Shown here: in pieces, positions 26,657 through 35,806 of the stretch | Position numbering within the stretch: position 1 is the stretch's first letter | How the letters are laid out: each line of letters starts with the position of its first letter | Assembly: GCF_015351765.1 (NCBI RefSeq) | Contig: NZ_JADKQA010000005.1 | Location: forward strand, 152,196-216,195 | DNA: 64,000 bases | Direction of reading: 5' to 3' | DNA from: Clostridium vitabionis | GTDB taxonomy: Bacteria > Bacillota > Clostridia > Lachnospirales > Lachnospiraceae | The notes under the pieces: model-generated | Database searches by the model: none | The model's input: the letters and a program-made list of their open reading frames with translations, nothing else | Told to the model about the DNA's origin: nothing | Translations under genes and position numbers: made by a program

Positions 26657-27831
26657 AACAGATCTGGAACGCCTCCGATGTAGCCATCAATCCACAGCCT
26701 CGATAAAGGCATTCCTGTTTCGGTCATCTCCTTACTGATCTGAATGCGTTCAAGAATCGTATATCCTTTACTATTTCGATTTACTGTAAATAAGCGGATA
26801 CGGTCATCCAATAAATCAAGACCGTCCAGGACAAGTGGATTATGTGTTGTGAGAAATACCGTCTTTTTCCGCTTCAGTATCTCACCGCAGAATATCTGCG
26901 TTAACCGCTTAACCAGTCGTGGATTCAATGCATGATCAAAGTTATCAATGGAAAATACTTCCGGTGCCTCGGGATGCATGGCCAATGTCAGCATAAAGAG
27001 CACATATAAAGCACCCTCACTGGCATCATATCCCGTAAAATAAGCATTCTTCTTGAGATACCGATCCTCAAACTCAATGACCTGGCGCGTGGATGAAACA
27101 CCAGCATTTAAGGTTGTCTTTTTGGGTGCAGTGATTCGAAATCCATCTGCCCAGTCAATTAATGACATGATATCGTCTTCATCCAGATTGCCGAATTTAA
27201 TTTCCCCATCTTCCTCTGTCAAGATATCCTGAACTGCTTCTGCCAGGCGCCCTCCAGACAATCCAACAGGCACTGCGGGAACAGGATCTGAAGCATTGCC
27301 TCTAAGGATAGGTGTTTCTGGCTGGTAAATTCCATAGTCTGCCAGATGTTCTCCCATTTTCCTGCAGACAGTATCCTTCAGATTGTTGCTAAGCATAAAA
27401 TATCCTATGTCATTTGCAATAGGCGCTTTTGTGCGATTGCTTCGCCCCATAACCTTCTGCCCATCTTCTGTCGCGACCTCCGACAGATATTTCCAGGCAT
27501 CTCCAGATGCGGGTGGGGTCATATCCGCATTATAGGTACACTTGACGCCATCCTCGGTCCAGTCGACGTCAAATTCTGCATATTGTTTTGCCCGGGTGAT
27601 TGTTTTAAACCGCGACTTATACATAGCGGAAGGACTAAGCCTTACTCCCTTCCGCTGCAGACTATTATCATTGACCCTGTCTGTCATTGCTGCACTCAGA
27701 ATGCCTATGGATTCCAGTACAGTAGATTTTCCCGATCCATTTGCGCCTATAAGAACATTAACATTACCGGGTTCAAATTCTGTATCATACATTGATTTAA
27801 AGTATTTAATATGTATTTTATCTATTTTCAT
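26653..27831 (-). CDS. AAA family ATPase (AAA_21/OLD-like), candidate defence ATPase
   Basis: This 392-residue SMC/ABC-type ATPase has Walker A GANGSGKST (residues 29-37) directly after the KIHIKYFKSM strand. Its Walker B region FSIDNFDHALNP has D296 followed by Asn where the catalytic Glu normally sits. The switch histidine is in TTHNP (H330). Such ATPases partner with TOPRIM nucleases in phage-defence systems. An AAAGGGG site precedes the ATG. The region is lower in GC than its flanks and lies among broken mobile genes, consistent with acquisition by transfer. Confidence 0.8.
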   Translation of the reverse strand: MKIDKIHIKYFKSMYDTEFEPGNVNVLIGANGSGKSTVLESIGILSAAMTDRVNDNSLQRKGVRLSPSAMYKSRFKTITRAKQYAEFDVDWTEDGVKCTYNADMTPPASGDAWKYLSEVATEDGQKVMGRSNRTKAPIANDIGYFMLSNNLKDTVCRKMGEHLADYGIYQPETPILRGNASDPVPAVPVGLSGGRLAEAVQDILTEEDGEIKFGNLDEDDIMSLIDWADGFRITAPKKTTLNAGVSSTRQVIEFEDRYLKKNAYFTGYDASEGALYVLFMLTLAMHPEAPEVFSIDNFDHALNPRLVKRLTQIFCGEILKRKKTVFLTTHNPLVLDGLDLLDDRIRLFTVNRNSKGYTILERIQISKEMTETGMPLSRLWIDGYIGGVPDLL

Positions 27832-27865
27832 AATATTGAACCCCTTTCAAGGCCTCTTTGTGTTA

Positions 27866-27894
27866 ATTGTATTACGAATTTGATATCTGATCAA
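27866..27894 (-). promoter_or_regulatory. promoter of the ATPase/TOPRIM pair
   Basis: The minus strand has TTGATC (27889-27894), a 17-nt spacer and TACAAT (27866-27871), 35 nt before the ATPase start. Confidence 0.6.
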
Positions 27895-27934
27895 TAAACA
27901 TCTTATTTATAGAGATTAGCATTAGTCAAGTAAG

Positions 27935-27979
27935 AAAAAAGCACCACCCTTTCTCCTATAAAGAAGATTGGATAGTGCT
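27935..27979. terminator. terminator between the Rpn remnant and the ATPase pair
   Basis: AGCACCACCC (27940-27949) pairs, with two G-U pairs in RNA, with GGATAGTGCT (27970-27979). Six A's on the left give a minus-strand U tract. A T-rich stretch on the right makes it possibly bidirectional. Confidence 0.6.
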
Positions 27980-28048
27980 TATTTTTGTACCATGATTGCT
28001 TAACTTAATAGCATTGAGCTTTCTCCGGGCAGCTCTTTGCTTAAAACA

Positions 28049-28408
28049 TTAAGCTTCTGAAAGATCATATCCCGCCAGCGCGGACCTTGACCTGAAATCA
28101 GCCTCATCCTTGATGCCAAATTCGGATGCCTTTTTGACTGCATACCGGATTGGGAACTGCTTGTCACGCATAAGCTCAAACAGCATCAGAAGCCGCCCTT
28201 CCAGTTTGCCTTCAGCAAAACCTTGTTTCAGCCCGTTTTCGTAGATTCCTTCGCTGAGATTACACATTGTATCCACCCCTTTCGAGATATTGCCAAAAAC
28301 AGGAATCTTATCGAGGATTTCCTTATCCGCAAGCAGTTCCTTGACATAGGCATCATACTTCGCTTTAGCCTCTGCCACGGAAAATGTGTGCTGCAAATGA
28401 GTTTCCAT
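28049..28408 (-). pseudogene. Rpn family nuclease/transposase remnant with internal deletion
   Basis: The frame of 119 residues starts METHLQHTFSVAEAKAKYDA and ends with the usual C-terminal part of Rpn/PD-(D/E)XK transposase-like proteins (NGLKQGFAEGKLEGRL, then AVKKASEFGI). These proteins are about 300 residues. The central PD-(D/E)XK nuclease core is absent, as if an in-frame deletion joined the two ends. The start at 28408 has an AAGGGAG site at long spacing. It is probably non-functional. Confidence 0.65.
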
Positions 28409-28427
28409 TTTTGGGTGTTCTCCCTTC

Positions 28428-28562
28428 TTAAGCGGTACTTGGGAAGCTATATCGCTCAAACATGTCTTTCGCCCAGTCTCCCTGTTCGGCGTCGCCATAG
28501 TCCCGTGGCTCGGCGTCCTGTTTTCCCAAAAGGCTTTTAAACCATGATTTCTTCTCTGCCAA
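28428..28562 (-). CDS. small hypothetical protein (44 aa, TTG start)
   Basis: A 44-residue frame starts with TTG at 28562, preceded by AAGGGGG at 7 nt. It reads AEKKSWFKSLLGKQDAEPRD and continues with an acidic stretch and FERYSFPSTA. The stop is 19 nt before the Rpn remnant start. No family was recognised. The strong ribosome binding site is the main support. It could be a piece of a decayed gene. Confidence 0.4.
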   Translation of the reverse strand: MAEKKSWFKSLLGKQDAEPRDYGDAEQGDWAKDMFERYSFPSTA

Positions 28563-28677
28563 AGCCTGTTCCCCCTTCTGTTGATCTGGCGATCTGTATG
28601 ATTACTATTCTAATTATGTGTCCCTATGTGTTCCGGGACCAAAAAGATTTTGTGATGACTGCTTCCTGCAGATGCAC

Positions 28678-28880
28678 TTACTGTGGCAAATGATCGTAGC
28701 CTTCAAACGATTCCACAGGGTCAACGATGACATTTTTAAGCGCTGACAATGGCTGCCACGAAGCAATTCAGCCCGCTTAAGTTTGAACAAATTCCTTTAT
28801 GTTCGATAAATGTGTTTAGCACGTTCTTGGCTGCATCCGTATGTGTCTTTTTATACGTATAATCGTATGTAAAATTCTTC
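28678..28880 (-). pseudogene. transglutaminase-like gene, 3' remnant left of the IS30 element
   Basis: The minus strand reads KNFTYDYTYKKTHTDAAKNV and then EHKGICSNLSGL, the catalytic-cysteine region of transglutaminase-like (TGc) domains. The first frame stops at 28736 after FVAAIVSA. A shifted frame continues ALKNVIVDPVESFEGYDHL to 28678. This piece joins in frame to the 5' part at 30076-30717 when the insertion and one 13-bp repeat are removed. Confidence 0.75.
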
Positions 28881-30075
28881 GGTAAATTGCAATAACAAGT
28901 TGGACACCCTCCGCTAGGCAGTAGCCTGGTAGATTCGGTCGATTTCCTCCTCGAAGATTTCATCCGGGGTTCTGTAACCCAGGATCTTCCGTGGGAGGCA
29001 GTTACACCAGGTCTCCACATCGGAGATCTGCTGACCGGTAAAGTCATCAATCCGCTTACCCTTTGGTATGAACCTTCTGATCAGGCCGTTATGCCGCTCT
29101 ACGGTTCCCTTATCGCAGGATGTGTAGGGATGGGCATAGTAGACAAGCGTATCAGCCATCTTCTCAAGTTCTGAAAGGTCGGCGAATTCCGAACCGTTAT
29201 CGGTCGTAATCGTTTTGAACACTTCACCGAAGTGTTCGCTGTAAGTCTCCTGAAGCTGTTTAATTGCCTTCATGACACACGCTGATGTCTTGTTTGCAAT
29301 AGGAAGCATCAGGAACTCACGGCTTTTGCGTTCAGCAAGAGTGAGCAGGACCTGATCATCCCGGGTTTTGGCACCCAATACGAGGTCACATTCCCAGTGC
29401 CCGAATTCCTCACGGGACTCGATCTCTCTGGGACGTTCCTCAATGCTGCGACCCAGCTTTTTCTTGTTGATCCGAACTCTATGTTTCTTGGACTTACGCT
29501 TCAGCTTTTCAGGAAGGTTATGGTTCCTGATGCCAAAGAGGCCAAGATCAACATAGCGGTAAAGCGTTTTTGTGCAGACGATCTGCTCTCTGGTAAATTC
29601 ACCATCGAGAACAGCGCGTCCAGTGCAGGCGTCCAATGACCAGCCATCTTCTGTAAAGTGTTTCAGCACATACTCCAGAAACGCTGATCTGCTCAGGAAG
29701 TCATAATGCCGGCAACTGTGCTTTCGGTTGTCCTCATAGGCTTTCTGACCGGCAGACGCCTTATAACGGGTCACATGGCCGTTATACAAGGCAACGGAGC
29801 CACGTGCTATTTCGTTCGAGACAGTGTTCGGTGAGCAGCCGATCTCACGGGCAATTGCCCGGATGGAGTAGTGGTCTTTAAGACGAATCTGAATAAGAAC
29901 CCGTTCCTCATACGAAAGATGTTTGCCTTTTATATGGGAAGATATGGTAGAATGAGAGTAGTCCATGGTGGCGATTCTCCTGTAGAAAGTTTGTTGTGGT
30001 GACTTACATTCTACCAAAGATCCTGCCATGGATCTTTATTTTATTCAGATGTCCAACTTCATTTTACAATCGGCG
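28881..30075 (-). mobile_element. IS30 family insertion sequence
   Basis: The ends carry inverted repeats sharing ATTG and AAGTTGGACA (left 28886-28909, right 30046-30070). Outside them lie identical 13-bp direct repeats TGTAAAATTCTTC at 28868-28880 and 30076-30088, read as the target duplication. Most IS30 elements duplicate 2-3 bp, though a few relatives make long duplications. The element is about 1.2 kb, carries one transposase gene, and is inserted in a transglutaminase-like gene. The exact termini are estimated from the repeats. Confidence 0.85.
28914..29966 (-). CDS. IS30 family transposase
   Basis: This 350-residue DDE transposase has an N-terminal HTH (HLSYEERVLIQIRLKDHYSI then AREIGCSPNTVSNEI). 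The catalytic core has the first Asp in HWECDLVLG, the second in TTDNGSEF, and the Glu in GTVERHNGLIRRFIPKG. The last is the IS30 signature. The frame is intact, so the element may still be active. The start at 29966 (MDYSHSTISS) fits the family; an upstream Met extends beyond the usual start. Confidence 0.93.
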   Translation of the reverse strand: MDYSHSTISSHIKGKHLSYEERVLIQIRLKDHYSIRAIAREIGCSPNTVSNEIARGSVALYNGHVTRYKASAGQKAYEDNRKHSCRHYDFLSRSAFLEYVLKHFTEDGWSLDACTGRAVLDGEFTREQIVCTKTLYRYVDLGLFGIRNHNLPEKLKRKSKKHRVRINKKKLGRSIEERPREIESREEFGHWECDLVLGAKTRDDQVLLTLAERKSREFLMLPIANKTSACVMKAIKQLQETYSEHFGEVFKTITTDNGSEFADLSELEKMADTLVYYAHPYTSCDKGTVERHNGLIRRFIPKGKRIDDFTGQQISDVETWCNCLPRKILGYRTPDEIFEEEIDRIYQATA

Positions 30076-30717
30076 TGTAAAATTCTTCCCCATCCATGTC
30101 GAAATATAATCGGCCTTATCACGATCGGACATCCCCACGGTATCAGCCTTTGCTTTCTGAATAAACGTATACAGTGCTTTTAATTTCGCTGTCCTTTCCG
30201 CAATCAGCTCATCATTAGCGATACCATCTCCATCTTCTATCGGTCCGGCGAAAATTTTGCACGTTTTTGTATCATGACCTGCAACGTAACAGTATCTGAA
30301 AAAAAGATCATTTGAACAGTTTAATTTCCGGAAATCATCATAGCTGATTGTGCCGAGCACATAATACGTCTTTCCTCCTGCGTGATACTCTTCGGGCTTC
30401 CATGTGCCAAGGGCAACTCCCGCAGCATTTTTGATGATGTTTCGTATTGCCTCGCTGTCAACATACTGATAGATGCTGTTTGCCATATCTTCTGCTGACA
30501 TATCCATGGATGAATCAGCCTGCGTCTCTTCTACCTGCGCGCCTGCCACCACTGGTGCATCCATACTTGCCGGCTCAATCGGAACGGTCACATATTCTGC
30601 CTCTGACTCCAATGTAGTATCTGGATAAGAAGCCGTAGCACTTTCACTTTCAGCCCATAAATCGTTAATCGTGTAAGGGGCGCCAATTTCTAAAGGTTCC
30701 CTGCGGAGGACGGTCAA
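30064..30717 (-). pseudogene. transglutaminase-like protein gene, 5' part truncated by IS30
   Basis: The frame starts with TTG at 30717, overlapping the TGA of the preceding coiled-coil gene. It encodes 217 residues, with a Thr/Glu/Pro-rich stretch and then a domain containing AGGKTYYVLGTISYDDFRKL. The end ...ADYISTWMGKNFT is cut by the insertion and adds only RRL before a stop made by the element. Rejoined to 28736-28880 it continues TYDYTYKKT into a transglutaminase-like core. Its cellular role is unknown. Confidence 0.7.
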
Positions 30718-31138
30718 TCGCCTTTCCCACCCTGGATCATCTCAGGAAAATATTTAGACAGATCGATTTCCATTGTCTGCTGCAGCATACTTCCTTCATA
30801 TTCCCCGAAGATTTCGAGTTTTCTTTTTCGAGCCTGATTCGTTCCGCCTTTAATCTCAGCATCCGCATTATTGTTGCTTCATCCATTTCTTCAAACTGTC
30901 TGTTCAGCCTCTTCTGATCCAGTTCTGATACTCCCTTCCCGTTTTCGAACATGCAGGAGAAGGCTTTCAAGCTTGGGCTTCCATCCTGCTCTAGGATCCC
31001 GTTTTCTTTTTCCCATGGAGTGATCATCTCATCGATTTCCTGCATTCTTTCCTCAATTTTTCTGATTCTCTCATCGCTTATGCTTTTTATCTCCGGCATC
31101 TGAGTCTCCTTTCGAGATTTTCCCTTTGTTTTCTCCAT
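30714..31138 (-). pseudogene. small coiled-coil protein gene with a frameshift near its end
   Basis: The main frame gives 133 residues, largely charged helix (ERIRKIEERMQEIDEMI, then RMLRLKAERIRLEKEN). After about residue 110 an A-rich tract seems to have lost frame. The alternative frame continues KLEIFGEYEGSMLQQTMEID and then LSKYFPEMIQGGKGD, ending at a TGA that overlaps the TTG start of the next gene. That fit suggests the second frame is the original C-terminus. No function is recognised. Confidence 0.55.
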
Positions 31139-31251
31139 TACAATAGCAGGTTTCTCGTGTTTTATGATTTCCGCTGGCGGGACAAAAACAGGCCTCGCCG
31201 ATGGCCCGTATATATATCCGCAGCCCTCTCACAAGCCGTCCCGGCACATCT

Positions 31252-32598
31252 TTACTGCCCGGATAAGTGAAAGACCAGCAGATTTTTCCGATGCCGCAGA
31301 TAATACCCCAGGCCTGTCACATCCGCGAGAAACCATCCGATAGGGATGGACACCCATATTCCCGCCTCCCCCCAGGCCGGGGAAAATGCATACGCCAAGG
31401 TGACCCTGAGCCCCAGAGATACGATTGTCAAGATGACGGAGATTCCCGGCCGGTTCACCGCGCGGTAGAAACCATACCACAGAAAGAGACAGCCGATCCC
31501 GAGATAAAAAGCGCCTTCGATCCGGAGATAGCGCACGCCGGACGCGATCACCGCGGTGTCGTCCGCCCGGATAAAGATGCGCATCAGGTCTTCCGCCGCG
31601 AACACCACAAGAATGGAGAGCACCAGGGAGAAGGCCGAGCTGAACAGAACCGCTGTCCTCATCCCCCTGCGGATGCGTTCTTTCTCTCCGGCGCCGTAAT
31701 TCGTCGCCACAAAGGTGGAAAAGGCATTGCCAAAATCCTGCACCGGGAGATAGGCGAAGGTATCGATCTTGACCGCGGCGGCAAAGGCTGCCATGGTCAC
31801 CGCGCCAAAGCTGTCCACCAGCCGCTGTACCAGGAGGATCCCAAAATTCATGCAGGACTGCTGCGCGCAGGTGAGCACGGACAGGTCAAGAATCTCCTTC
31901 AGGATCTTCCTGTCAAGGCGCATATCCGCCCTCTCCGGGAGAAATTCCCGGTATTTTCGGAGAAACCAGGCAAGGATGCCCACCCCGGAGACATACTGCG
32001 CGAAGACCGTCGCTGCTGCCGCGCCGCCGATCCCGAAGGGGAAGACCATCACCAGCAGAACGTCCAGCGCGATATTGAGTACCGCGGAAATCCCAAGGAA
32101 GACCAGGGGTACCACGGAATTTCCCGCCGCCCTGAGCAGGCAGGAAAAATAGTTGGCCATGGATGTCGCGGGAATCCCGGAAAAAATGATGCACAGATAG
32201 AGCCGCATGAAGCCGCGGATTTCCCGGGGAATCTGCAGAAAGCCGAGAAGCGGGTCAAGAGCCGCGTAAGAAATCAGGTTTAAGAGCAGGGTAATGCCCA
32301 TGATCAGGGCAAAGGACTGAAAAACCACCGAACGCAGGGATTTCCGGTCGCCTCTTCCGAGATAAATGGAGAACAGCGCTCCCGTCCCCATAGAAAGGCC
32401 GAGAAAAATCGAGACAAGGAAGGTCATCAGGGAATAGGCTGATCCCACCGCCGCCAGTGCCCCTCTGCCCAGCGCCTGGCCCACGATCAGCGTATCCGTA
32501 AGATTGTAGACCTGCTGAAGCAGATCCCCGGCGATCATCGGAAGCGCGAAGGCCACCAGCCCTCCGGCAATATTCCCTCTGGTGAGATCCTGATTCAT
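31252..32598 (-). CDS. MATE family efflux transporter
   Basis: This 448-residue membrane protein has twelve hydrophobic segments. The MATE opening is LTRGNIAGGLVAFALPMIAGDLLQQVYNLTDTLIVG (split here for description), with NLTDTLIVGQ as its core. The midpoint repeat has the matching QQSCMNFGILLVQRLVDSFG. It exports cationic drugs or metabolites in exchange for Na+ or H+. It is one of three MATE genes in the window. It lies leftward and is not obviously in an operon with the TRIC gene upstream (60 nt gap). Confidence 0.93.
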   Translation of the reverse strand: MNQDLTRGNIAGGLVAFALPMIAGDLLQQVYNLTDTLIVGQALGRGALAAVGSAYSLMTFLVSIFLGLSMGTGALFSIYLGRGDRKSLRSVVFQSFALIMGITLLLNLISYAALDPLLGFLQIPREIRGFMRLYLCIIFSGIPATSMANYFSCLLRAAGNSVVPLVFLGISAVLNIALDVLLVMVFPFGIGGAAAATVFAQYVSGVGILAWFLRKYREFLPERADMRLDRKILKEILDLSVLTCAQQSCMNFGILLVQRLVDSFGAVTMAAFAAAVKIDTFAYLPVQDFGNAFSTFVATNYGAGEKERIRRGMRTAVLFSSAFSLVLSILVVFAAEDLMRIFIRADDTAVIASGVRYLRIEGAFYLGIGCLFLWYGFYRAVNRPGISVILTIVSLGLRVTLAYAFSPAWGEAGIWVSIPIGWFLADVTGLGYYLRHRKNLLVFHLSGQ

Positions 32599-32658
32599 GT
32601 GTTGATATCCTCCCGGAAACGGTGATCGGCCGAGGCAGAAACAGCCAGCGATGTCACA

Positions 32659-33309
32659 TCAGTGAAACGACGGCAGATTCCAGCGGTAATGGATCGCCAG
32701 GATACGGATCGCCACCGTGACCGCCATGCTGAGGAACGCTGCCGTCACAACGGATCCCCTGCCGGCAGAAAACGTGGTGTATACGGCCGCCCCGGCAATC
32801 GCCGCGATCCCGTACACCCGCCGCCGGAAAATCAGCGGCATCTGTCCTGCCATCATGTCGCGCAGAATACCGCCGCCGATCCCCGTCACCGTTCCGACAA
32901 AGACCGTGAGAAACTGGTTTCCGCCGAAGCCGGCGTTCACCGCTGTCCGGCATCCGACGACAACAAAAGCGGCGAGCCCTACCGAATCCGCCGCGTTCAG
33001 CAGAAATTCCGTCCGGAGGAAGGTTTTTTCTCCCGGTTTCCTCCGCTCTGCCCGTTTTTCCAATAAAAACTGAACCAAGCAGGCGGCAACTGCCACCTCG
33101 GAATAAATGGGCCGGATAAACATCACCGGTGGGGTAATCCCCAAAAGCAGGTCGCGGAACACACCGCCGCCGACCGCTGTGGCGCAGCCGAGGAGAATCG
33201 CGCCAAAGAGATCCATCTTCCGCTCGCGCGCCACCATCACCCCGGAGACAGCAAAGGCTGCCGTCCCGATGATTTCCAGTGCAAAAATAAGGGAATCGAA
33301 CGTCACCAT
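32659..33309 (-). CDS. trimeric intracellular cation channel (TRIC/UPF0126) family protein
   Basis: This 216-residue membrane protein has seven hydrophobic segments and two internal UPF0126 repeats. Their signatures are AVGGGVFRDLLLG (first) and GIGGGILRDMMAG (second). Bacterial members form potassium-permeable trimers. Neighbouring MATE has the same direction. Confidence 0.92.
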   Translation of the reverse strand: MVTFDSLIFALEIIGTAAFAVSGVMVARERKMDLFGAILLGCATAVGGGVFRDLLLGITPPVMFIRPIYSEVAVAACLVQFLLEKRAERRKPGEKTFLRTEFLLNAADSVGLAAFVVVGCRTAVNAGFGGNQFLTVFVGTVTGIGGGILRDMMAGQMPLIFRRRVYGIAAIAGAAVYTTFSAGRGSVVTAAFLSMAVTVAIRILAIHYRWNLPSFH

Positions 33310-33486
33310 GCGCCACCTCCAATCTTGCCGCCGTGTAACAGGCTCGATTTATCGTTCTCTATTGTGCCTTTAAGCATGATTTTAACAGATTGTCAGGCTT
33401 CTTACTATCATGAACCGGACATTAAGCAGGATTCTCCATCAATCGCGGCAAGGTAAAAGCACCGGTGTTGCCGAATCATTAAATAC

Positions 33487-33515
33487 TTGAAAAATGATGG
33501 ACTTTCTGCTATTAT
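33487..33515 (+). promoter_or_regulatory. promoter of the surface protein gene
   Basis: TTGAAA (33487-33492), a 17-nt spacer and TATTAT (33510-33515) lie about 100 nt before the gene. This is the only clear feature in the 300-nt gap 33310-33616. Confidence 0.7.
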
Positions 33516-34151
33516 GCGATACGTTATTTTGTATACAGATTCAGAAGGGGATATGCATGTCTAAACCATGTGTATGTTCATGCCTATATCTTTCCTCATA
33601 ACAAACGGAGATGCCAATGAGAAGGAAAAAAGCAAAAAAGATGGGGGCTTTAGCGCTCTCTGTGCTTCTAGCGTCAAGTTTATCCGCCCCAACAACTGCC
33701 ATGGCGGCAGAGACAACCACTCTGGAAACAAATCAAACCGAAGCCCAGGCTGAAACAGGAACTGCATCTGCGGAACCGGCTTCCAATGAACAGCCTGCGG
33801 CACCCGCTTCCAGCGAACAGACTGCGATTTCAGTAGATGCATCCGCTTCTGAGCATCAGCAAACGGATGTATCCGTGGAAAATGCAGGCGCAGACGATAC
33901 GCAGCCAAATGCCGGTGTGGATAGCAAAAGTGAAATCAGCAGCAATCCCGAAACCGTTGGGGAAAATGCAATTTCCAGTGAACCATCTCAAGAGCCAGTG
34001 GCAAATCCTCTTGATGTTCAGCAGGCGCCACAGCAGGATGAGAAAACCGGGATTGAAGAACCTCCCGTTGATCTGAAAACGACCGTAACGAACAATGTCG
34101 ACACAGCAGCCCCGGACGAGGACAAGCAGGGTTCGAATATCTCGTATAATT

Positions 34152-35806
34152 AGTGTCTGCTCAACATTGGGTCCAATTTTAGCAAACTGCAAAGGTATCT
34201 GGACGGCTGCCAACCGTACAGTGCAGCCCGGAATTCTGGCGAATTGCTCACGTTGCATCGTCCATTTCGATGAACTGCGCTGTTTCCGGCCCGTATCCGC
34301 AGTCCGCAAAATAAAGCACAAAAAGATTCCCTGTAGGAATTGCGAAGAGGTTGGTGACATAGACTGATAATGCGATAGATGCCAGTGTTGTTTCAGCCAG
34401 TCTGGTCATAATGAGACCAGCGCCGTTACAACGCTTCTCCCTGCTGAAGAAGCGCTCTACCTCGATCCGGTCAGTGTTGTCTTTATACTCCTCCCGGTTA
34501 GCCTTATGATCGGCTGCGGGACGCCCCAGTCTCGGGCCGGAGATGCGGATGCCGTGCTCTTTACAGTAAGCACGGTTCGCCCTTGTCCTGTAGATCTGGT
34601 CAACAAGAACCCGTACCGGATAATGCCCGGTGCGTTCCTTATAACGTTCTACCGCATCCTGCAGGACAGAGCTCTCATTGTAAGGATCAAACTGGAGCTT
34701 CTCCAGGCGGGCGTGGCCCTTTTCGTCAATGCTGACATCATACTTGGCGCCAAACTCCACGGGAGACTTGGCTTTGCCGCGCACGATGGGACGGATATAC
34801 GGCTGGCTGATGCTCACAATCCGGTCATCCACTCTGTGAGTGTTGTTATCAAACATGTACTTCTGCTGTTCGTACAGCTTCTGGACGGTCAGATAGCAGT
34901 CAATATACTTCTGTGGCAGGGCATAGCCTTCTGTCATGTATGCCTCCAGATACCGCAGATCGCGATTCAGGCAGCCAAGCTGCTTACGGATCAGGCTCCG
35001 GAGCTTCTTCGTCGGGCGTTTTTTGGCTTTCGCCATGGCAAGATATTCTTTTCTTGCGCGCCTCCGGTATGTTCTGGGCTTCGTCCATGGATGATACTGG
35101 TGATGGAAATAGTCAATCATCTCTTCGAGCTTCTCCCTGGCATCATTGAGAAGCACAAAGTCCTGAGGATACTTGATGTTGGACGGAGAACAGGTGGCAT
35201 CCAGAATGAAAGTCCCCACGTTCTCCCCGTCGGCGGATTTTTCCGGTTTATCGCCGGCATGTTCCGGCGTGGCAGCGCCTGCAGCAAGGTATTCTTCATT
35301 CGCCATCATCAGAAAACGGGAATCCAGCCTGCGGCGAAAATACACGAGAACTGTCGGCTTGAACGGGCAGGTGTCCGAAAACCGGTCCATACCAATGAAG
35401 TACTGGTAATACGGGTTTTGGGCGACTTCCTTAACCAGCCTGCGGTCAGAAAGCCCCTCACGTTTCTGAATGATCAGAGCACCGAGAGCAACACGCAGAG
35501 GAAAGGCCTGCCGTCCTTCGTGTGAGGGAAAGAGAGAAGCGTACACTTTTTCCAGGCTTGTCCAGTCGATGGCATTTGCAAGCCGGACCCATTCATTGTT
35601 TTCATCCAGCGGTGTTCCACAGCTCTGGTTGAAATCAAAAATCGAAATCTGGTGCTCGGACGGTTTTTTGTACATGGCGGACTGCCTCGGATATATCAAT
35701 AAGTGCAAAGAAATTAGGAGAAATTGCAAAAATCTTTGCACTTATTATACCGCAATCCGCCGTTATTGTCAGTAAATATTGCATTCTACGCTATTGAGCA
35801 GACACT
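34152..35806 (-). mobile_element. IS1182-type insertion sequence inside the surface protein gene
   Basis: Perfect 13-bp inverted repeats AGTGTCTGCTCAA bound the element (34152-34164 and 35794-35806). A 4-bp target duplication AATT flanks it (34148-34151 and 35807-35810). It is 1655 bp and carries one intact transposase gene in the opposite direction to the disrupted gene. Confidence 0.92.
34248..35675 (-). CDS. IS1182/IS5 superfamily DDE transposase
   Basis: This 475-residue transposase has the N-terminal domain (LANAIDWTSLEKVYASLF, then FPLRVALGALIIQKREGLSDRRLV). A DDE core follows with FILDATCSPSNIKYPQD (first Asp), VRVLVDQIYRTRANR (second Asp) and the RIEVERFFSREKRCNG region (Glu). The start at 35675 follows GAGG. 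The frame is undamaged, so the element could still move. Confidence 0.9.
   Translation of the reverse strand: MYKKPSEHQISIFDFNQSCGTPLDENNEWVRLANAIDWTSLEKVYASLFPSHEGRQAFPLRVALGALIIQKREGLSDRRLVKEVAQNPYYQYFIGMDRFSDTCPFKPTVLVYFRRRLDSRFLMMANEEYLAAGAATPEHAGDKPEKSADGENVGTFILDATCSPSNIKYPQDFVLLNDAREKLEEMIDYFHHQYHPWTKPRTYRRRARKEYLAMAKAKKRPTKKLRSLIRKQLGCLNRDLRYLEAYMTEGYALPQKYIDCYLTVQKLYEQQKYMFDNNTHRVDDRIVSISQPYIRPIVRGKAKSPVEFGAKYDVSIDEKGHARLEKLQFDPYNESSVLQDAVERYKERTGHYPVRVLVDQIYRTRANRAYCKEHGIRISGPRLGRPAADHKANREEYKDNTDRIEVERFFSREKRCNGAGLIMTRLAETTLASIALSVYVTNLFAIPTGNLFVLYFADCGYGPETAQFIEMDDAT

Noticed and set aside
26653-27831. PARIS system by name
   Set aside because: The two-activity layout fits, but the partner's cysteine-rich insert and the altered Walker B do not allow naming it PARIS without a profile search.
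25432-31138. Prophage
   Set aside because: Apart from one S24 remnant there is no integrase, capsid, tail or lysis gene. The region is better described as a patch of decayed accessory genes and IS elements.
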